Shown in pieces: positions 53,904 to 62,428 of a DNA stretch of 64,000 nt. Each line of letters begins with the position of its first letter. Positions within the stretch are counted from its first letter, which is position 1. The notes beneath the pieces are model-generated. The model saw only the letters and a list, made by a program, of their open reading frames with translations, was not told where the DNA came from and did not search any database. Source of the DNA: Olleya sp. YS (GTDB taxonomy: Bacteria; Bacteroidota; Bacteroidia; Flavobacteriales; Flavobacteriaceae); contig NZ_CP121685.1 of NCBI RefSeq assembly GCF_029760915.1, positions 186,001 through 250,000 of the forward strand. The letters are read 5' to 3'. A program made the position numbers and the translations under genes.

Positions 53904-54728
53904 ATGATTAAACAATTACTATCCTTATTTTTAATACTGATTACTACTACAGCCTTTTCTCAAAAAAAAGAAAAAGTAAAAGGTAGTCGCGTGTTAAGCA
54001 CAGAAACTACTGCTGTTTATGGGTTTCAGCGTTTAGTTTTAAACGAAGATTTTGAAGTTAAATTGGTTAAAGCAGACTCAACGTCGGTACAAATAATGAC
54101 AGACGACAACTTGCATGAATACATAAGTATAGTCTCTCAAGACAGTACCTTAAGTCTTAAAACAACTGCAAAGCTTCAGGAAAAAAAATTAGAAATCACT
54201 GTGTTTTATAATGATATTTTAAATACCATAGAGCTAAATGAAGATGCGGAAATAAGTTCTGAAAACACCTTAGAATTCAACGATTTAACACTTACTGCTT
54301 CAGAAAGCTCAAAAGCCTACTTAACTATAGAATCTGATTTATTTAAAATAATAAACAACGATAGAGCTAAAGTAGAACTTAATGTAACAGCAAAAGCAGT
54401 TAATTTAGAGCTAAACGACAATAGTAAATTAGAAGCTTTAATTAATGCGTCTAATATTGTCGCAGATTTATTAGAAAGTGCTAATGCAAAAGTTGAAGGT
54501 GACACAGAAAACTTAACTTTAACAGCAGATAACTCTTCAGATTTTAGAGGCGAAAATTTAACCGTTAAAGACGCATCTGTAAAGACAGAGAATAGAGCTG
54601 AAGTTAGTATTGAAGTTAATGGAGATTTAATTATTGATGCTTCAGGCTCTTCAGATATTAGTATTTACGGTAGTCCAAAAATTACAATAGAAGCGTTTGA
54701 GGATAATGCTATTTTAAGACGTAAATAG
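53904..54728 (+). CDS. GIN/DUF2807 exported adhesin-like protein
   Basis: A signal peptide (about 1-19, ending AFSQ) precedes a beta-helix-like domain with the GIN pattern: VYGFQRLVLNEDFEVKLVK, LNDNSKLEALINASNIVADLL, and DLIIDASGSSDISIYGSPKI. It is probably surface- or periplasm-located. It lies next to the PspC gene, whose C-terminus has a related fold, and may share its regulation by PadR. A -7 box TATATTTG lies about 25 bases upstream. Confidence 0.92.
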   Translation: MIKQLLSLFLILITTTAFSQKKEKVKGSRVLSTETTAVYGFQRLVLNEDFEVKLVKADSTSVQIMTDDNLHEYISIVSQDSTLSLKTTAKLQEKKLEITVFYNDILNTIELNEDAEISSENTLEFNDLTLTASESSKAYLTIESDLFKIINNDRAKVELNVTAKAVNLELNDNSKLEALINASNIVADLLESANAKVEGDTENLTLTADNSSDFRGENLTVKDASVKTENRAEVSIEVNGDLIIDASGSSDISIYGSPKITIEAFEDNAILRRK

Positions 54729-54744
54729 CCTCATGTTATAATAC

Positions 54745-54776
54745 AAAAAAGCCGAAGCAAATGCTTCGGCTTTTTT
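54745..54776. terminator. Bidirectional terminator between GIN gene and trxB
   Basis: AAAAAAGCCGAAGCA and TGCTTCGGCTTTTTT are perfect 15-base arms around two bases. It serves both convergent genes. Confidence 0.92.
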
Positions 54777-54795
54777 AGTTAGTACTATTAAAGTG

Positions 54796-55779
54796 TTAGT
54801 TATAAGTAGACGTACTTACTTCAAAATTAGCATCTTTTGCTGCTAAATAACGTTCGGCATCTAAAGCTGCCATACAACCTGTTCCTGCAGCTGTAATAGC
54901 TTGTCTATACACGTGGTCTGCTGCGTCTCCACTAACAAAAACTCCGTCTATGTTAGTTTTTGAAGTACCTGGTTTTGCATTAATTATATAACCTGTTTCA
55001 TCTAGGTCTAAATACCCTTTAAAAATATCGGTATTTGGTTTGTGTCCAATTGCAACAAAAAATCCAGTAGCTGGTATCTCATGCTTCTCATTAGTCTGAT
55101 TATTAAATACTCTTACACCAGTAACTACTTGTCCATCACCTAATACCTCATCGGTTTCTGTGTTATATAGTATTTCAATATTCTCAGTATTTTTAACACG
55201 CTCTGTCATAATTTTTGATGCTCTAAACTCATCACGTCTTACTAACATAGTTACTTTGGTGCATAATTTAGATAGGTAATGTGCTTCTTCACAAGCACTA
55301 TCTCCTGCTCCAACAATAACTACTTCTTGATTTCTATAGAAAAAACCATCGCAAACTGCACATGCAGAAACACCACCTCCTAACTTTAGATATTTTTGTT
55401 CTGAGTCTAAACCTAAGTATTTAGCAGAAGCACCTGTAGAAATAATAACAGTATCGCAATGAATTTCTTTTTCATCGTTAACCCATACTTTGTGCGTATC
55501 TCCAGAAAAATCTACTTTAGTAACCCAACCGTTTCTAACATCTGTTTCAAAACGCTCTGCTTGCTTTTGAAGCTGCATCATCATTTCTGGACCAGTAACA
55601 CCATCTGGATAACCTGGAAAATTTTCGACTTCGTTAGTTGTTGTTAATTGTCCACCTGGTTGTGTTCCTTGGTACAAAACTGGTTTCATATTGGCTCTAG
55701 CTGCATAAATTGCTGCAGTATATCCTGCAGGACCAGACCCTATAATTAAGCATTTTACTCTTTCTATTGTATCAGACAT
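54796..55779 (-). CDS. trxB: Thioredoxin-disulfide reductase
   Basis: The FAD-binding GSGPAGYTAAIYAARA motif, the redox CAVC (Cys140 and Cys143), the NADPH-binding GAGDSACEEAHYLS and the C-terminal GVFVSGDAADHVYRQAITAAGTGCMAALDAE region are all present. The 327-residue product from the ATG at 55779 has normal length; the TTG at 55803 is rejected. It reduces thioredoxin with NADPH. A minus-strand TACTTTTG -7 box (55801-55808) lies just upstream. Confidence 0.97.
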   Translation of the reverse strand: MSDTIERVKCLIIGSGPAGYTAAIYAARANMKPVLYQGTQPGGQLTTTNEVENFPGYPDGVTGPEMMMQLQKQAERFETDVRNGWVTKVDFSGDTHKVWVNDEKEIHCDTVIISTGASAKYLGLDSEQKYLKLGGGVSACAVCDGFFYRNQEVVIVGAGDSACEEAHYLSKLCTKVTMLVRRDEFRASKIMTERVKNTENIEILYNTETDEVLGDGQVVTGVRVFNNQTNEKHEIPATGFFVAIGHKPNTDIFKGYLDLDETGYIINAKPGTSKTNIDGVFVSGDAADHVYRQAITAAGTGCMAALDAERYLAAKDANFEVSTSTYN

Positions 55780-55918
55780 ATATATATAATTTTTCTTTGA
55801 CAAAAGTAGAATTTTAAGTCAAAACCTTACCTAAGATTTATTAAAAGTTATTATAAAATCATAAACATATCTTATGGTGTTTTATTGAAACATATATATA
55901 GTGATTGTTTATCTTTTT

Positions 55919-56995
55919 TTAAAATTCTGGTTGAAAAGATTTAAGAAGTCGCATTAAATTAGTTTCCATTTGCGTAAAATGCGTATTCCTTTCTGTTTTA
56001 TTTGAAGCATTGGTAAAATAAGGGACGATGCTTCCATCTTCGTATTTATCTATAATTAAGGGATGTACATAATATTTTCTGCAGACGTTTCTGGTGTTAC
56101 CCAATTCTTTAGCAGCTGTATCAATTGCTATTAATATATTTTTTTTATTCTGTTTATCATCTTCAGTATACCCTAATTCTTTCAAGGTTTCAAAACAAAT
56201 AATTGTGGCTGCCCAAGTCCTAAAATCTTTGGCGGTAAAAAGTATTCCGCTTACCTCTTGCAAGTACTCATTTAGCATCGTACTATCTACTTTTTGCTTT
56301 ACACCATTTTGATCGTAGTATTGAAACAATTCCCAACCAGGTATTTCTTCGCACTTATTAACCAAGCGTATCAATTTTTTGTTTCTTAAAGACACTTTGT
56401 ACTCTTTTCCTTTTTTACCCACAAACTCAAACTGTATTTTATCTTTAAATGTGTTTACGTGTTTGGTTCTTAACGTAGTCAACCCATAGGTTTCGTTACG
56501 TTTAGCGTATTGATGGTTGCCTATTCTAATATGTGTTTCTTCCATTAATCTTACAATTAATGCCAAGACTTTAGTTTGTGTCCATTTGTTTTGGTCTAAA
56601 TCAGATTCAACTTGCGCTCTAATATTGGGTAGCTGTTGACCAAACAAATACATTTTATAAAACTTTGTTTGGTTTCTAATCTTATTCCATTTGGGATGAT
56701 ATCTATATTGTTTACGTTGTTTGTTATCACGTCCTACAACTTGAAGATGTCCATTGGGAAGTTGTGATATTTTCACCTCATTCCAAGCTGGTGGTATTAC
56801 TAATTTTTGCAATCGATCTAACTGGCTTGGCTCTTTAATAATTTTATTTTTTAACTTAAAAACAAAATTGTCATCATCTTTTTCTCTTATGATTTTAAGA
56901 TGTGATGGATTGGTATAAACCAAATCAAATTCTTCTATCACCTGTTCTGGTTGTAAAAGAATTTGATTGTAAATGGATGCATGTAAGGAAGCCAC
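55919..56995 (-). CDS. DNA topoisomerase IB
   Basis: The 358-residue protein has the bacterial/poxvirus-type TopIB layout: PPAWNEVKISQLPNGHLQVVGRDNKQRKQYRYHPKW at the N-terminal half, a catalytic domain with ETHIRIGNHQYAKRNETYGLTTLR, KDFRTWAATIICFETL, and the active-site Tyr in RKYYVHP. It relaxes supercoils. The start is GTG, 2 bases after the hemerythrin stop, so it is coupled in the stress operon. Presence of the enzyme next to YtxH, holin-like and hemerythrin genes is common in flavobacteria, I believe. Confidence 0.93.
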   Translation of the reverse strand: MASLHASIYNQILLQPEQVIEEFDLVYTNPSHLKIIREKDDDNFVFKLKNKIIKEPSQLDRLQKLVIPPAWNEVKISQLPNGHLQVVGRDNKQRKQYRYHPKWNKIRNQTKFYKMYLFGQQLPNIRAQVESDLDQNKWTQTKVLALIVRLMEETHIRIGNHQYAKRNETYGLTTLRTKHVNTFKDKIQFEFVGKKGKEYKVSLRNKKLIRLVNKCEEIPGWELFQYYDQNGVKQKVDSTMLNEYLQEVSGILFTAKDFRTWAATIICFETLKELGYTEDDKQNKKNILIAIDTAAKELGNTRNVCRKYYVHPLIIDKYEDGSIVPYFTNASNKTERNTHFTQMETNLMRLLKSFQPEF

Positions 56996-56997
56996 AA

Positions 56998-57432
56998 CTA
57001 TAAGTTTTTGTGCATATAAGATTTGTAAGCTTCTGCTAATTCTTCTTTTTGTTTGTCGGTAAACACTTTTCCTGCTAATTGAAAAAATGTATGTTCTTCA
57101 TCTTCTAGGTGATGCTCAACTTTCTCTTTTAAATCTTTAGCTATTTTTAACCAAGCAGAAGAGCTATAGTCTGTATTGTCAAGTTGTTCGATTAACTCAT
57201 CAATTTCATGATGCTCTGCAATACCGTGTCTTGCTTTTTCCTGCATCATATCATTGCTAATTAATGGTTTGTAAAAGTGACGTTCTTCAGCTTGAGCATG
57301 GATTTCGAGTTGATTTTTCAATTTTTTGTATAGCATGTCTCTATCACTAGTATCTCCTGAGGTTTTAACAAGACGGTCTAATAACTCCCTTTGGGTATCG
57401 TGGTCTTTTCTAATAGATTCAAAAATAGTCAT
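56998..57432 (-). CDS. Hemerythrin-domain protein
   Basis: The four-helix hemerythrin motif is seen with RKDHDTQRELLDRLV, HAQAEERHFYKPL, HGIAEHHEIDELI and VEHHLEDEEHTFF, which supply His/Glu ligands for a diiron site. It may bind oxygen or NO or act in stress. The ATG at 57432 (MTIFESIRK) is preferred to a TTG at 57489 that would overlap the upstream gene. It is followed by topoisomerase IB after 2 bases. Confidence 0.92.
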   Translation of the reverse strand: MTIFESIRKDHDTQRELLDRLVKTSGDTSDRDMLYKKLKNQLEIHAQAEERHFYKPLISNDMMQEKARHGIAEHHEIDELIEQLDNTDYSSSAWLKIAKDLKEKVEHHLEDEEHTFFQLAGKVFTDKQKEELAEAYKSYMHKNL

Positions 57433-57466
57433 GGTTTTATATTTGATGGTTAATAAAGATGTAGTT

Positions 57467-57667
57467 TTATCTAATAATTTTTTTGACAAGCATCATCAAT
57501 CCTAATTTTGTAAACATTTTAAATCCAGTTTGTAACCAATGTGAAGGCTGTAAAGCATCCCTAAAATCTTCTTTAATTATCTTTAATTCCTCCCATGCAA
57601 TTTGCTTTTCGAGGCTTAACCTTCTAATATCTCTTTCTATGTCTTCCTGTGTATTGTATTGCTTCAT
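57467..57667 (-). CDS. Small protein of the YtxH/holin stress operon
   Basis: The 66-residue product starts MKQYNTQEDIERDIRRLSLEKQIAWEELK and ends with a hydrophobic tail (FTKLGLMMLVKKIIR). It may be peripheral to the membrane. No family is named. It lies 2 bases after the holin-like gene and precedes the hemerythrin gene by 34 bases. Confidence 0.82.
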   Translation of the reverse strand: MKQYNTQEDIERDIRRLSLEKQIAWEELKIIKEDFRDALQPSHWLQTGFKMFTKLGLMMLVKKIIR

Positions 57668-57669
57668 AA

Positions 57670-58017
57670 TTAATCAAAAAAGGATTTAGAAATGGTTCTA
57701 ATTACGGTATTATTTATTTGCTTACGCAGTAAATAAATAATTAAAGAAATTATAAAAAATAAGGCGCCTACAATTACAAAGCCTAATGCAAAACTGTCAA
57801 GATTATTTCCTATAGCTATTGCAGAGGATATTGCTAAAAAAACTAATCCAATAAGCATCAGTCCACCAATTAAAAGTGCTTTAAGCATTAGACTTAAAGA
57901 GCTTGTTAATTGTTGAAAAATTTTAAGCTTGTAATACTCGTGCGATTTTTTTAAAAAAGCTTCGCCTTTATCAACTGCTTGGCTAGAGGTGTCGTTTAAT
58001 GATTCAAAGACGCTCAT
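57670..58017 (-). CDS. Holin-X-like membrane protein (phage holin family)
   Basis: The 115-residue product has a soluble N-terminal helix, then two spans (about 42-65 LMLKALLIGGLMLIGLVFLAI and 72-95 LGFVIVGALFFIISLIIYLL) and a basic tail. It matches the Holin-X/phage holin family in Bacteroidota stress operons; lysis activity is not implied. A 2-base gap separates it from the YtxH gene upstream. Confidence 0.88.
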   Translation of the reverse strand: MSVFESLNDTSSQAVDKGEAFLKKSHEYYKLKIFQQLTSSLSLMLKALLIGGLMLIGLVFLAISSAIAIGNNLDSFALGFVIVGALFFIISLIIYLLRKQINNTVIRTISKSFFD

Positions 58018-58019
58018 TA

Positions 58020-58346
58020 TTATTTTTGTAGTTTTTTATTTCTAGCCTTTAAATCTTTTAATTTTTTTTCTAAAGTAGTAATAACATCGTCAGCTTTATA
58101 ACTAGCACTGGATACAATAGTTTCTAGTTGTGAATCTAGATTACTTTTTTGATTAGTTAATGTACTAGCTACTTGATCTTTTAAGTGTACTGCACTATCT
58201 GCAATTTTATCTTTTGTAGCAATAGCTTCTTCAGTTAATTTTTTTCTAGTATTGCTTCCTTTATCTGGTGCAAATAGTATTCCTAAGGTAGCTCCTATTG
58301 CTCCACCTAATAATAGTCCTAATGCTGTATTTGTGCTTTTACTCAT
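58020..58346 (-). CDS. YtxH-domain protein, first gene of stress operon
   Basis: The start GLLLGGAIGATLGILFAPDKGS is the YtxH glycine-rich membrane segment, followed by an amphipathic coiled-coil helix. Bacillus YtxH is a general-stress protein. The 108-residue product leads the five-gene operon YtxH, holin, small protein, hemerythrin, TopIB, with gaps of 2 bases. A palindrome at 58381-58409 and a TAnnTTTG box (minus strand, 58425-58432) lie upstream. Confidence 0.9.
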   Translation of the reverse strand: MSKSTNTALGLLLGGAIGATLGILFAPDKGSNTRKKLTEEAIATKDKIADSAVHLKDQVASTLTNQKSNLDSQLETIVSSASYKADDVITTLEKKLKDLKARNKKLQK

Positions 58347-58380
58347 GTTTTAATTTTTTTATGGTTAATAATTAAATAAA

Positions 58381-58409
58381 TGAGCTTTCATTATAATATT
58401 GAAAGCTCA
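58381..58409. promoter_or_regulatory. 29-bp near-perfect palindrome before the YtxH operon
   Basis: TGAGCTTTCA and TGAAAGCTCA are perfect 10-base arms around TTATAATAT. On the minus strand it lies between a candidate -7 box (TATCTTTG, 58425-58432) and the YtxH ATG (58346), so it would fold in the 5' leader or act as an operator. Confidence 0.6.
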
Positions 58410-58552
58410 ATTATGGTTTATACCCAAAGATAGAAAACTTCAATTAAATTATTCTTAATAAAAATCTAAATTAATTGATAAATATTTGTTAAAGACTTTA
58501 TATTTTGATCTAATATTATTGATTATTTATAATTTTAACAAAAACACTTGCA

Positions 58553-59917
58553 ATGAAAAAATCAATAACTACCAAAAACCCTTACACTGGGCAGGTTTTA
58601 AAAGAATACCAATATCATTCAAAAAATGATATCGAAAATATTTTAAATACTTCGGATAAAACATTTGAAAATTGGAAAAAAACCGACATAAAGCATCGTA
58701 CAGATTTATTGCAAAATTTAGCAAACTTACTAGAGCAACATAAAGAAAAGTATGCTAAACTTATGATGGAAGAAATGGGAAAACCAATTACGCAAGGTAT
58801 AGCAGAAGTTGAAAAATGTGCTAAGCTTTGTGATTTTTACATTGCTAATGCTGACCATTTTTTAGCAGACCAAATCATTGAAACTGAAGCTAAAGAGAGT
58901 TTTATTAGTTACGATCCGCTTGGCGTTATATTATCCATAATGCCTTGGAATTACCCCTTATGGCAAGTCTTTAGATTTGCTGTACCTACATTAACTGCTG
59001 GTAATGTAGGACTACTTAAACATGCTTCAAACACAACTGGATCAGCTTTAGAAATTGAAAACATTTTTATTGAAGCAGGTTATCCTAAAGGTTGTTTTCA
59101 AACCTTATTAACCGATCATGAAACCATAGAGTCAATAATAGGTAATAAAATTATTAAAGCTGTTACACTTACAGGAAGTGAAAAGGCAGGAAGAAGCATT
59201 GCTGAAGTTGCAGGTAAAAATCTTAAAAAAACAGTTTTGGAATTAGGCGGAAATAATGCCTGTATTATTTTAGACGATGCTAACCTTGATAAATACATAG
59301 ATACAATTGTAAAAGCAAGAATGCAAAACAATGGACAAAGTTGTATTGCTGCAAAACGATTTATTGTAACTGAAAACATCTATGATGAATTCTTAGAAAT
59401 GTTTACTAAAAAAATTGAAGGTTTAACAATAGGTAATCCAGATAGTAAGGATACCTATATTAGTGTAATGGCTAAACAAGGTTTGGCAGAAGAACTAGAA
59501 AATCAGGTTAAAAAATCATTAGAAAAAGGGGCTGTAATCCACTACGGAAACGAAAGAAAAAACGCTTACTACCAACCAACAATCATTACCAACGTAACTT
59601 CAAATATGCCTATATTTGAAGAAGAAACCTTTGGGCCAGTTGCAGCGGTAATTAAAGTCAAAGATAAACAGGAGGCTTTTAAAACCGCAGCTAATTCTAG
59701 ATTTGGATTAGGCACAATGGTATTTTCAGAAAACATCAAAGAAATTTATGATGACATAAGTAATGTTCCAGATGGCGCATTATTTATCAACGAAATGGTA
59801 AAATCAGACCCAAGATTACCCTTTGGTGGAACTAAAGCATCTGGTTACGGTCGTGAATTATCCAAAGAAGGAATCTTAGAATTTGTAAACATCAAAACAG
59901 TATACATTAACAAATAA
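58553..59917 (+). CDS. Aldehyde dehydrogenase (NAD(P)-dependent, succinate-semialdehyde type)
   Basis: The ALDH motifs are complete: PWNYPLWQVFRFAVPTL, TGSEKAGRSIAEVAG, catalytic Glu230 in ELGGNNACIIL and catalytic Cys264 in NGQSCIAAKR, and the C-terminal EETFGPVAAV and RLPFGGTKASGYGRELS. Length 454 is normal. It oxidises an aldehyde to acid; succinate semialdehyde is the common assignment but unproven. A 50-residue membrane protein gene follows. Confidence 0.93.
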   Translation: MKKSITTKNPYTGQVLKEYQYHSKNDIENILNTSDKTFENWKKTDIKHRTDLLQNLANLLEQHKEKYAKLMMEEMGKPITQGIAEVEKCAKLCDFYIANADHFLADQIIETEAKESFISYDPLGVILSIMPWNYPLWQVFRFAVPTLTAGNVGLLKHASNTTGSALEIENIFIEAGYPKGCFQTLLTDHETIESIIGNKIIKAVTLTGSEKAGRSIAEVAGKNLKKTVLELGGNNACIILDDANLDKYIDTIVKARMQNNGQSCIAAKRFIVTENIYDEFLEMFTKKIEGLTIGNPDSKDTYISVMAKQGLAEELENQVKKSLEKGAVIHYGNERKNAYYQPTIITNVTSNMPIFEEETFGPVAAVIKVKDKQEAFKTAANSRFGLGTMVFSENIKEIYDDISNVPDGALFINEMVKSDPRLPFGGTKASGYGRELSKEGILEFVNIKTVYINK

Positions 59918-59941
59918 ATTAACCAAAAATAACTAAACAAT

Positions 59942-60094
59942 ATGAGCTTAATTAAAGACGAAGATGAAAAAAGAAGAGATTACATTTTACAAAAAGACAA
60001 AACAACAAAACGAACTGGAGGTTTTGTAGCAGTCATGTTAATCATACTCACATCAGCTGTTATAATTTCAGGATTGGTATTTAAATGGTTTTAA
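59942..60094 (+). CDS. Small single-span membrane protein (50 residues)
   Basis: ATG at 59942 to TAA at 60094 encodes a charged N-terminus (MSLIKDEDEKRRDYILQKDK) followed by one membrane span (FVAVMLIILTSAVIISGLVF) and KWF. The clean amphiphilic layout supports a real gene. It follows ALDH by 24 bases and could be co-transcribed. Confidence 0.65.
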   Translation: MSLIKDEDEKRRDYILQKDKTTKRTGGFVAVMLIILTSAVIISGLVFKWF

Positions 60095-60156
60095 TTTCAT
60101 TTGAAACAATCTTTTTTGTAAATTGTATGGTGACTTTTTAATTAAAACATATTATT

Positions 60157-60639
60157 ATGAAAGCAAAAATTATATTATTCATAGCATTGTTTTTATGTCT
60201 TTCATGTAATGACAAAAAAGAAAATATTTCAGAAGAAAAAGAAAATACTTATACAGAACAAAAAACCACTAAAAAATTCCCTCTTGAAGGTGCTTGGGAG
60301 CTAGTAAGTTTTTATAATTATGTAGATGATAAAGTCAAAGACTCGTCCTTTACAGATCCAAATCAAAGACAAATAAAGCTCTACACGAAAGAAAAGTTTA
60401 TGTGGAGTAAAAAAAGACCAGCAGATTCAACTGAGTGGTTTGCTTACGGTAATTATAAAGTTGAAAATAATATGTTGATAGAACATGTTGAATATGGCTC
60501 GTTAACCATGGACAATATAATGAAACAACGTTCCTCTTTTGATTATGAATTAATTATAACTCAAGACACTTTTAGTCAAGTAGAACTTGATGAAAATGGT
60601 TCCAGAATTTATTCCGAAAACTATAAAAGACTAGAATAA
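60157..60639 (+). CDS. Lipocalin-like lipoprotein
   Basis: A lipoprotein signal ends LCLSC, followed by an acidic/Lys-rich linker. The folded part begins FPLEGAWELVSFYNYVDDKV, a lipocalin-like GxWxL start, and has alternating strands to RIYSENYKRLE. Probably a small periplasmic binding or stress protein; the family is tentative. A terminator follows. Confidence 0.75.
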   Translation: MKAKIILFIALFLCLSCNDKKENISEEKENTYTEQKTTKKFPLEGAWELVSFYNYVDDKVKDSSFTDPNQRQIKLYTKEKFMWSKKRPADSTEWFAYGNYKVENNMLIEHVEYGSLTMDNIMKQRSSFDYELIITQDTFSQVELDENGSRIYSENYKRLE

Positions 60640-60640
60640 A

Positions 60641-60668
60641 AAAAGCTTCAGTTTCCACTGAAGCTTTT
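60641..60668. terminator. Terminator shared by lipoprotein gene and tRNA-Pro
   Basis: AAAAGCTTCAGT and ACTGAAGCTTTT are perfect 12-base arms around TTCC. It lies between the convergent lipoprotein gene and the minus-strand tRNA. Confidence 0.88.
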
Positions 60669-60672
60669 AAAG

Positions 60673-60747
60673 TCGGGGTGGCAGGATTCGAACCTGCGAC
60701 CTCCGCGTCCCAAACGCGGCGCGATAACCGGGCTACGCTACACCCCG
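60673..60747 (-). tRNA. tRNA-Pro (anticodon TGG)
   Basis: On the minus strand the cloverleaf begins CGGGGTG and ends CACCCCGA. The anticodon loop TTTGGGA is flanked by CCGCG and CGCGG, giving anticodon TGG at 60710-60712. The TpsiC arm GCAGGTTCGAATCCTGC is typical. CCA is not encoded. Confidence 0.97.
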
Positions 60748-60861
60748 AAACTGGTTATCTTTTCCTAAAACATCCTGTTTTTGGAGGTGCAAATATATAC
60801 CTTTTCTTTAAATTAGAATAAAAATTATTAGTAAATTGTATGTTTAATTAATTTGCTTACA

Positions 60862-61977
60862 ATGACGTCTAAAAACATTCAATTTTTAATTCTCATAATC
60901 GTTTCTTTTTTAGCTTGTGCTCAAGATAAAAATCCCGTAAATAATGACCATTACCATGAAATTGTAGTTACAGAATTGAACAATCCTTGGGGATTTGCTT
61001 TTCTTCCTGATGGCTCAATGCTAATTAATGAAAAAGATGGACGTATCATTCATTTTAAAGACAACAAAAAAACAGAAATTGCCAATCCTCCAGACATATA
61101 CCTAAGAGGTCAAGGTGGATTATTAGATATCGAGCTACATCCTGATTATAAAACCAATGGATGGATTTATTTTTCATATGCATCTTCAACAGGAACTGGT
61201 GATGGTGGAAATACTGCTATTATGAGAGCCAAACTAAAAGATAATGCTTTGGTTGATAAACAAGTATTATACAAAGCAACTCCTAACACCACTAAAGGTC
61301 AACATTTTGGATCAAGAATTGTATTTAAAGATGGTTATTTATTTTTCACCATTGGTGATCGTGGAAATAGAGATGAAAACCCGCAAGATTTAACCAGAGA
61401 TGGTGGTAAAGTCTACCGATTGCATGATGATGGACGCATTCCTGAAGACAATCCATTTGTAGATACTAAAAATGCAAAAACTGCAATTTGGTCTTACGGT
61501 CACCGCAATCCACAAGGCATGAAAATTAATCCGTCAACTGGAGATATTTGGACGCATGAGCATGGTCCACGTGGTGGAGATGAAATTAACATTATTAAAA
61601 AAGCAGCTAATTATGGTTGGCCAATCATTACATATGGTAAAAACTATTCTGGTACAACTATTACAGATCAAACAGAAAAAGAAGGCATGGAACAACCGCT
61701 ACACTATTGGGATCCCTCAATCGCACCTTCAGGTATGGCGTTTATATCAAGTGATAAATATGCAGATTGGAAAGGTAGTGTATTAATCGGTTCACTTAAA
61801 TTTCAATATTTAGATTTATGTACTTTAAAAAATGGAAAAGTGGTTAAAGAACAACGCTTATTAGATGGATTGGGTCGTGTTCGTTCTGTCGAGCAAGGTC
61901 CTGATGGCTATATTTATGTAGGCATAGAAAACTTAGGTATTGTTAAATTAATTAGAGGTCAGAAAAATGAAAATTAA
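60862..61977 (+). CDS. PQQ-dependent sugar dehydrogenase-like protein
   Basis: A signal or lipoprotein-like N-terminus (FLILIIVSFLAC, then AQDKN) leads to a soluble six-bladed propeller of the GDH-B/aldose sugar dehydrogenase family: NNPWGFAFLPDGSMLINEKDGRI, LRGQGGLLDIELHPDY, FGSRIVFKDGYLFFTIGDRG, and GHRNPQGM. The catalytic His is probably in the FGSR region near TTKGQHFGS. The ATG at 60862 is chosen over a TTG at 60853. The next gene, a cytochrome c, overlaps by 11 bases and would take the electrons. Confidence 0.92.
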   Translation: MTSKNIQFLILIIVSFLACAQDKNPVNNDHYHEIVVTELNNPWGFAFLPDGSMLINEKDGRIIHFKDNKKTEIANPPDIYLRGQGGLLDIELHPDYKTNGWIYFSYASSTGTGDGGNTAIMRAKLKDNALVDKQVLYKATPNTTKGQHFGSRIVFKDGYLFFTIGDRGNRDENPQDLTRDGGKVYRLHDDGRIPEDNPFVDTKNAKTAIWSYGHRNPQGMKINPSTGDIWTHEHGPRGGDEINIIKKAANYGWPIITYGKNYSGTTITDQTEKEGMEQPLHYWDPSIAPSGMAFISSDKYADWKGSVLIGSLKFQYLDLCTLKNGKVVKEQRLLDGLGRVRSVEQGPDGYIYVGIENLGIVKLIRGQKNEN

Positions 61978-62383
61978 TTTTTTAATTGTAATAGTATTCC
62001 TATTGTTTTTTAGCTGTAATTCGTCAGATAAAAAAGTAGTCTCAAAAGAATTATCAGCATCAATAGACGCTGGACAAACTGTCTACCAAAACTTTTGTTT
62101 AAACTGTCATATGGCTAATGGAGAAGGTATAGAAAAAGTATATCCTCCCTTAGCAAATTCTGATTATTTAAAAAATAATTTAGAAGCCAGCATCAGAGCC
62201 ACTAAATATGGCTTAAAAGGAAAAATAATAGTAAATGACAAAGTGTATAACAATGTAATGGCTCCAATGGGATTAAGTAATCAAGAAGTTGCTGATGTTA
62301 TGAACTATATTTCAAACAGTTGGAACAATAAAAATAACTCACTAATAACTCCTGAACAAGTTTCAAAAATTCAACCTAAATAA
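61967..62383 (+). CDS. Cytochrome c lipoprotein
   Basis: The signal ends LLFFSC (lipoprotein Cys17). The heme-binding motif CLNCH is at 44-48, and the axial Met lies in VMAPMGLS. A single c-type domain of 138 residues overlaps the sugar dehydrogenase gene by 11 bases, which strongly suggests that it receives electrons from that enzyme at the periplasmic face. Confidence 0.94.
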   Translation: MKINFLIVIVFLLFFSCNSSDKKVVSKELSASIDAGQTVYQNFCLNCHMANGEGIEKVYPPLANSDYLKNNLEASIRATKYGLKGKIIVNDKVYNNVMAPMGLSNQEVADVMNYISNSWNNKNNSLITPEQVSKIQPK

Positions 62384-62398
62384 TACCGCTTAAATTCT

Positions 62399-62406
62399 TA
62401 AATTTG
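62399..62406 (+). promoter_or_regulatory. TAnnTTTG -7 box before udk
   Basis: TAAATTTG matches the flavobacterial -7 box, 22 bases before the ATG at 62429. No TTG was seen at the -33 distance. Confidence 0.45.
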
Positions 62407-62428
62407 GAGCAAAATCTAAACATTACAT

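Noticed and set aside
57433-57489. N-terminal extension of the hemerythrin protein from 57489
   Set aside because: The extension starts with TTG and overlaps the preceding small gene; the ATG at 57432 begins the conserved domain.
57670-58017. Prophage remnant because of the holin-like gene
   Set aside because: No other phage genes are near, and the gene sits in a conserved-looking chromosomal stress operon.
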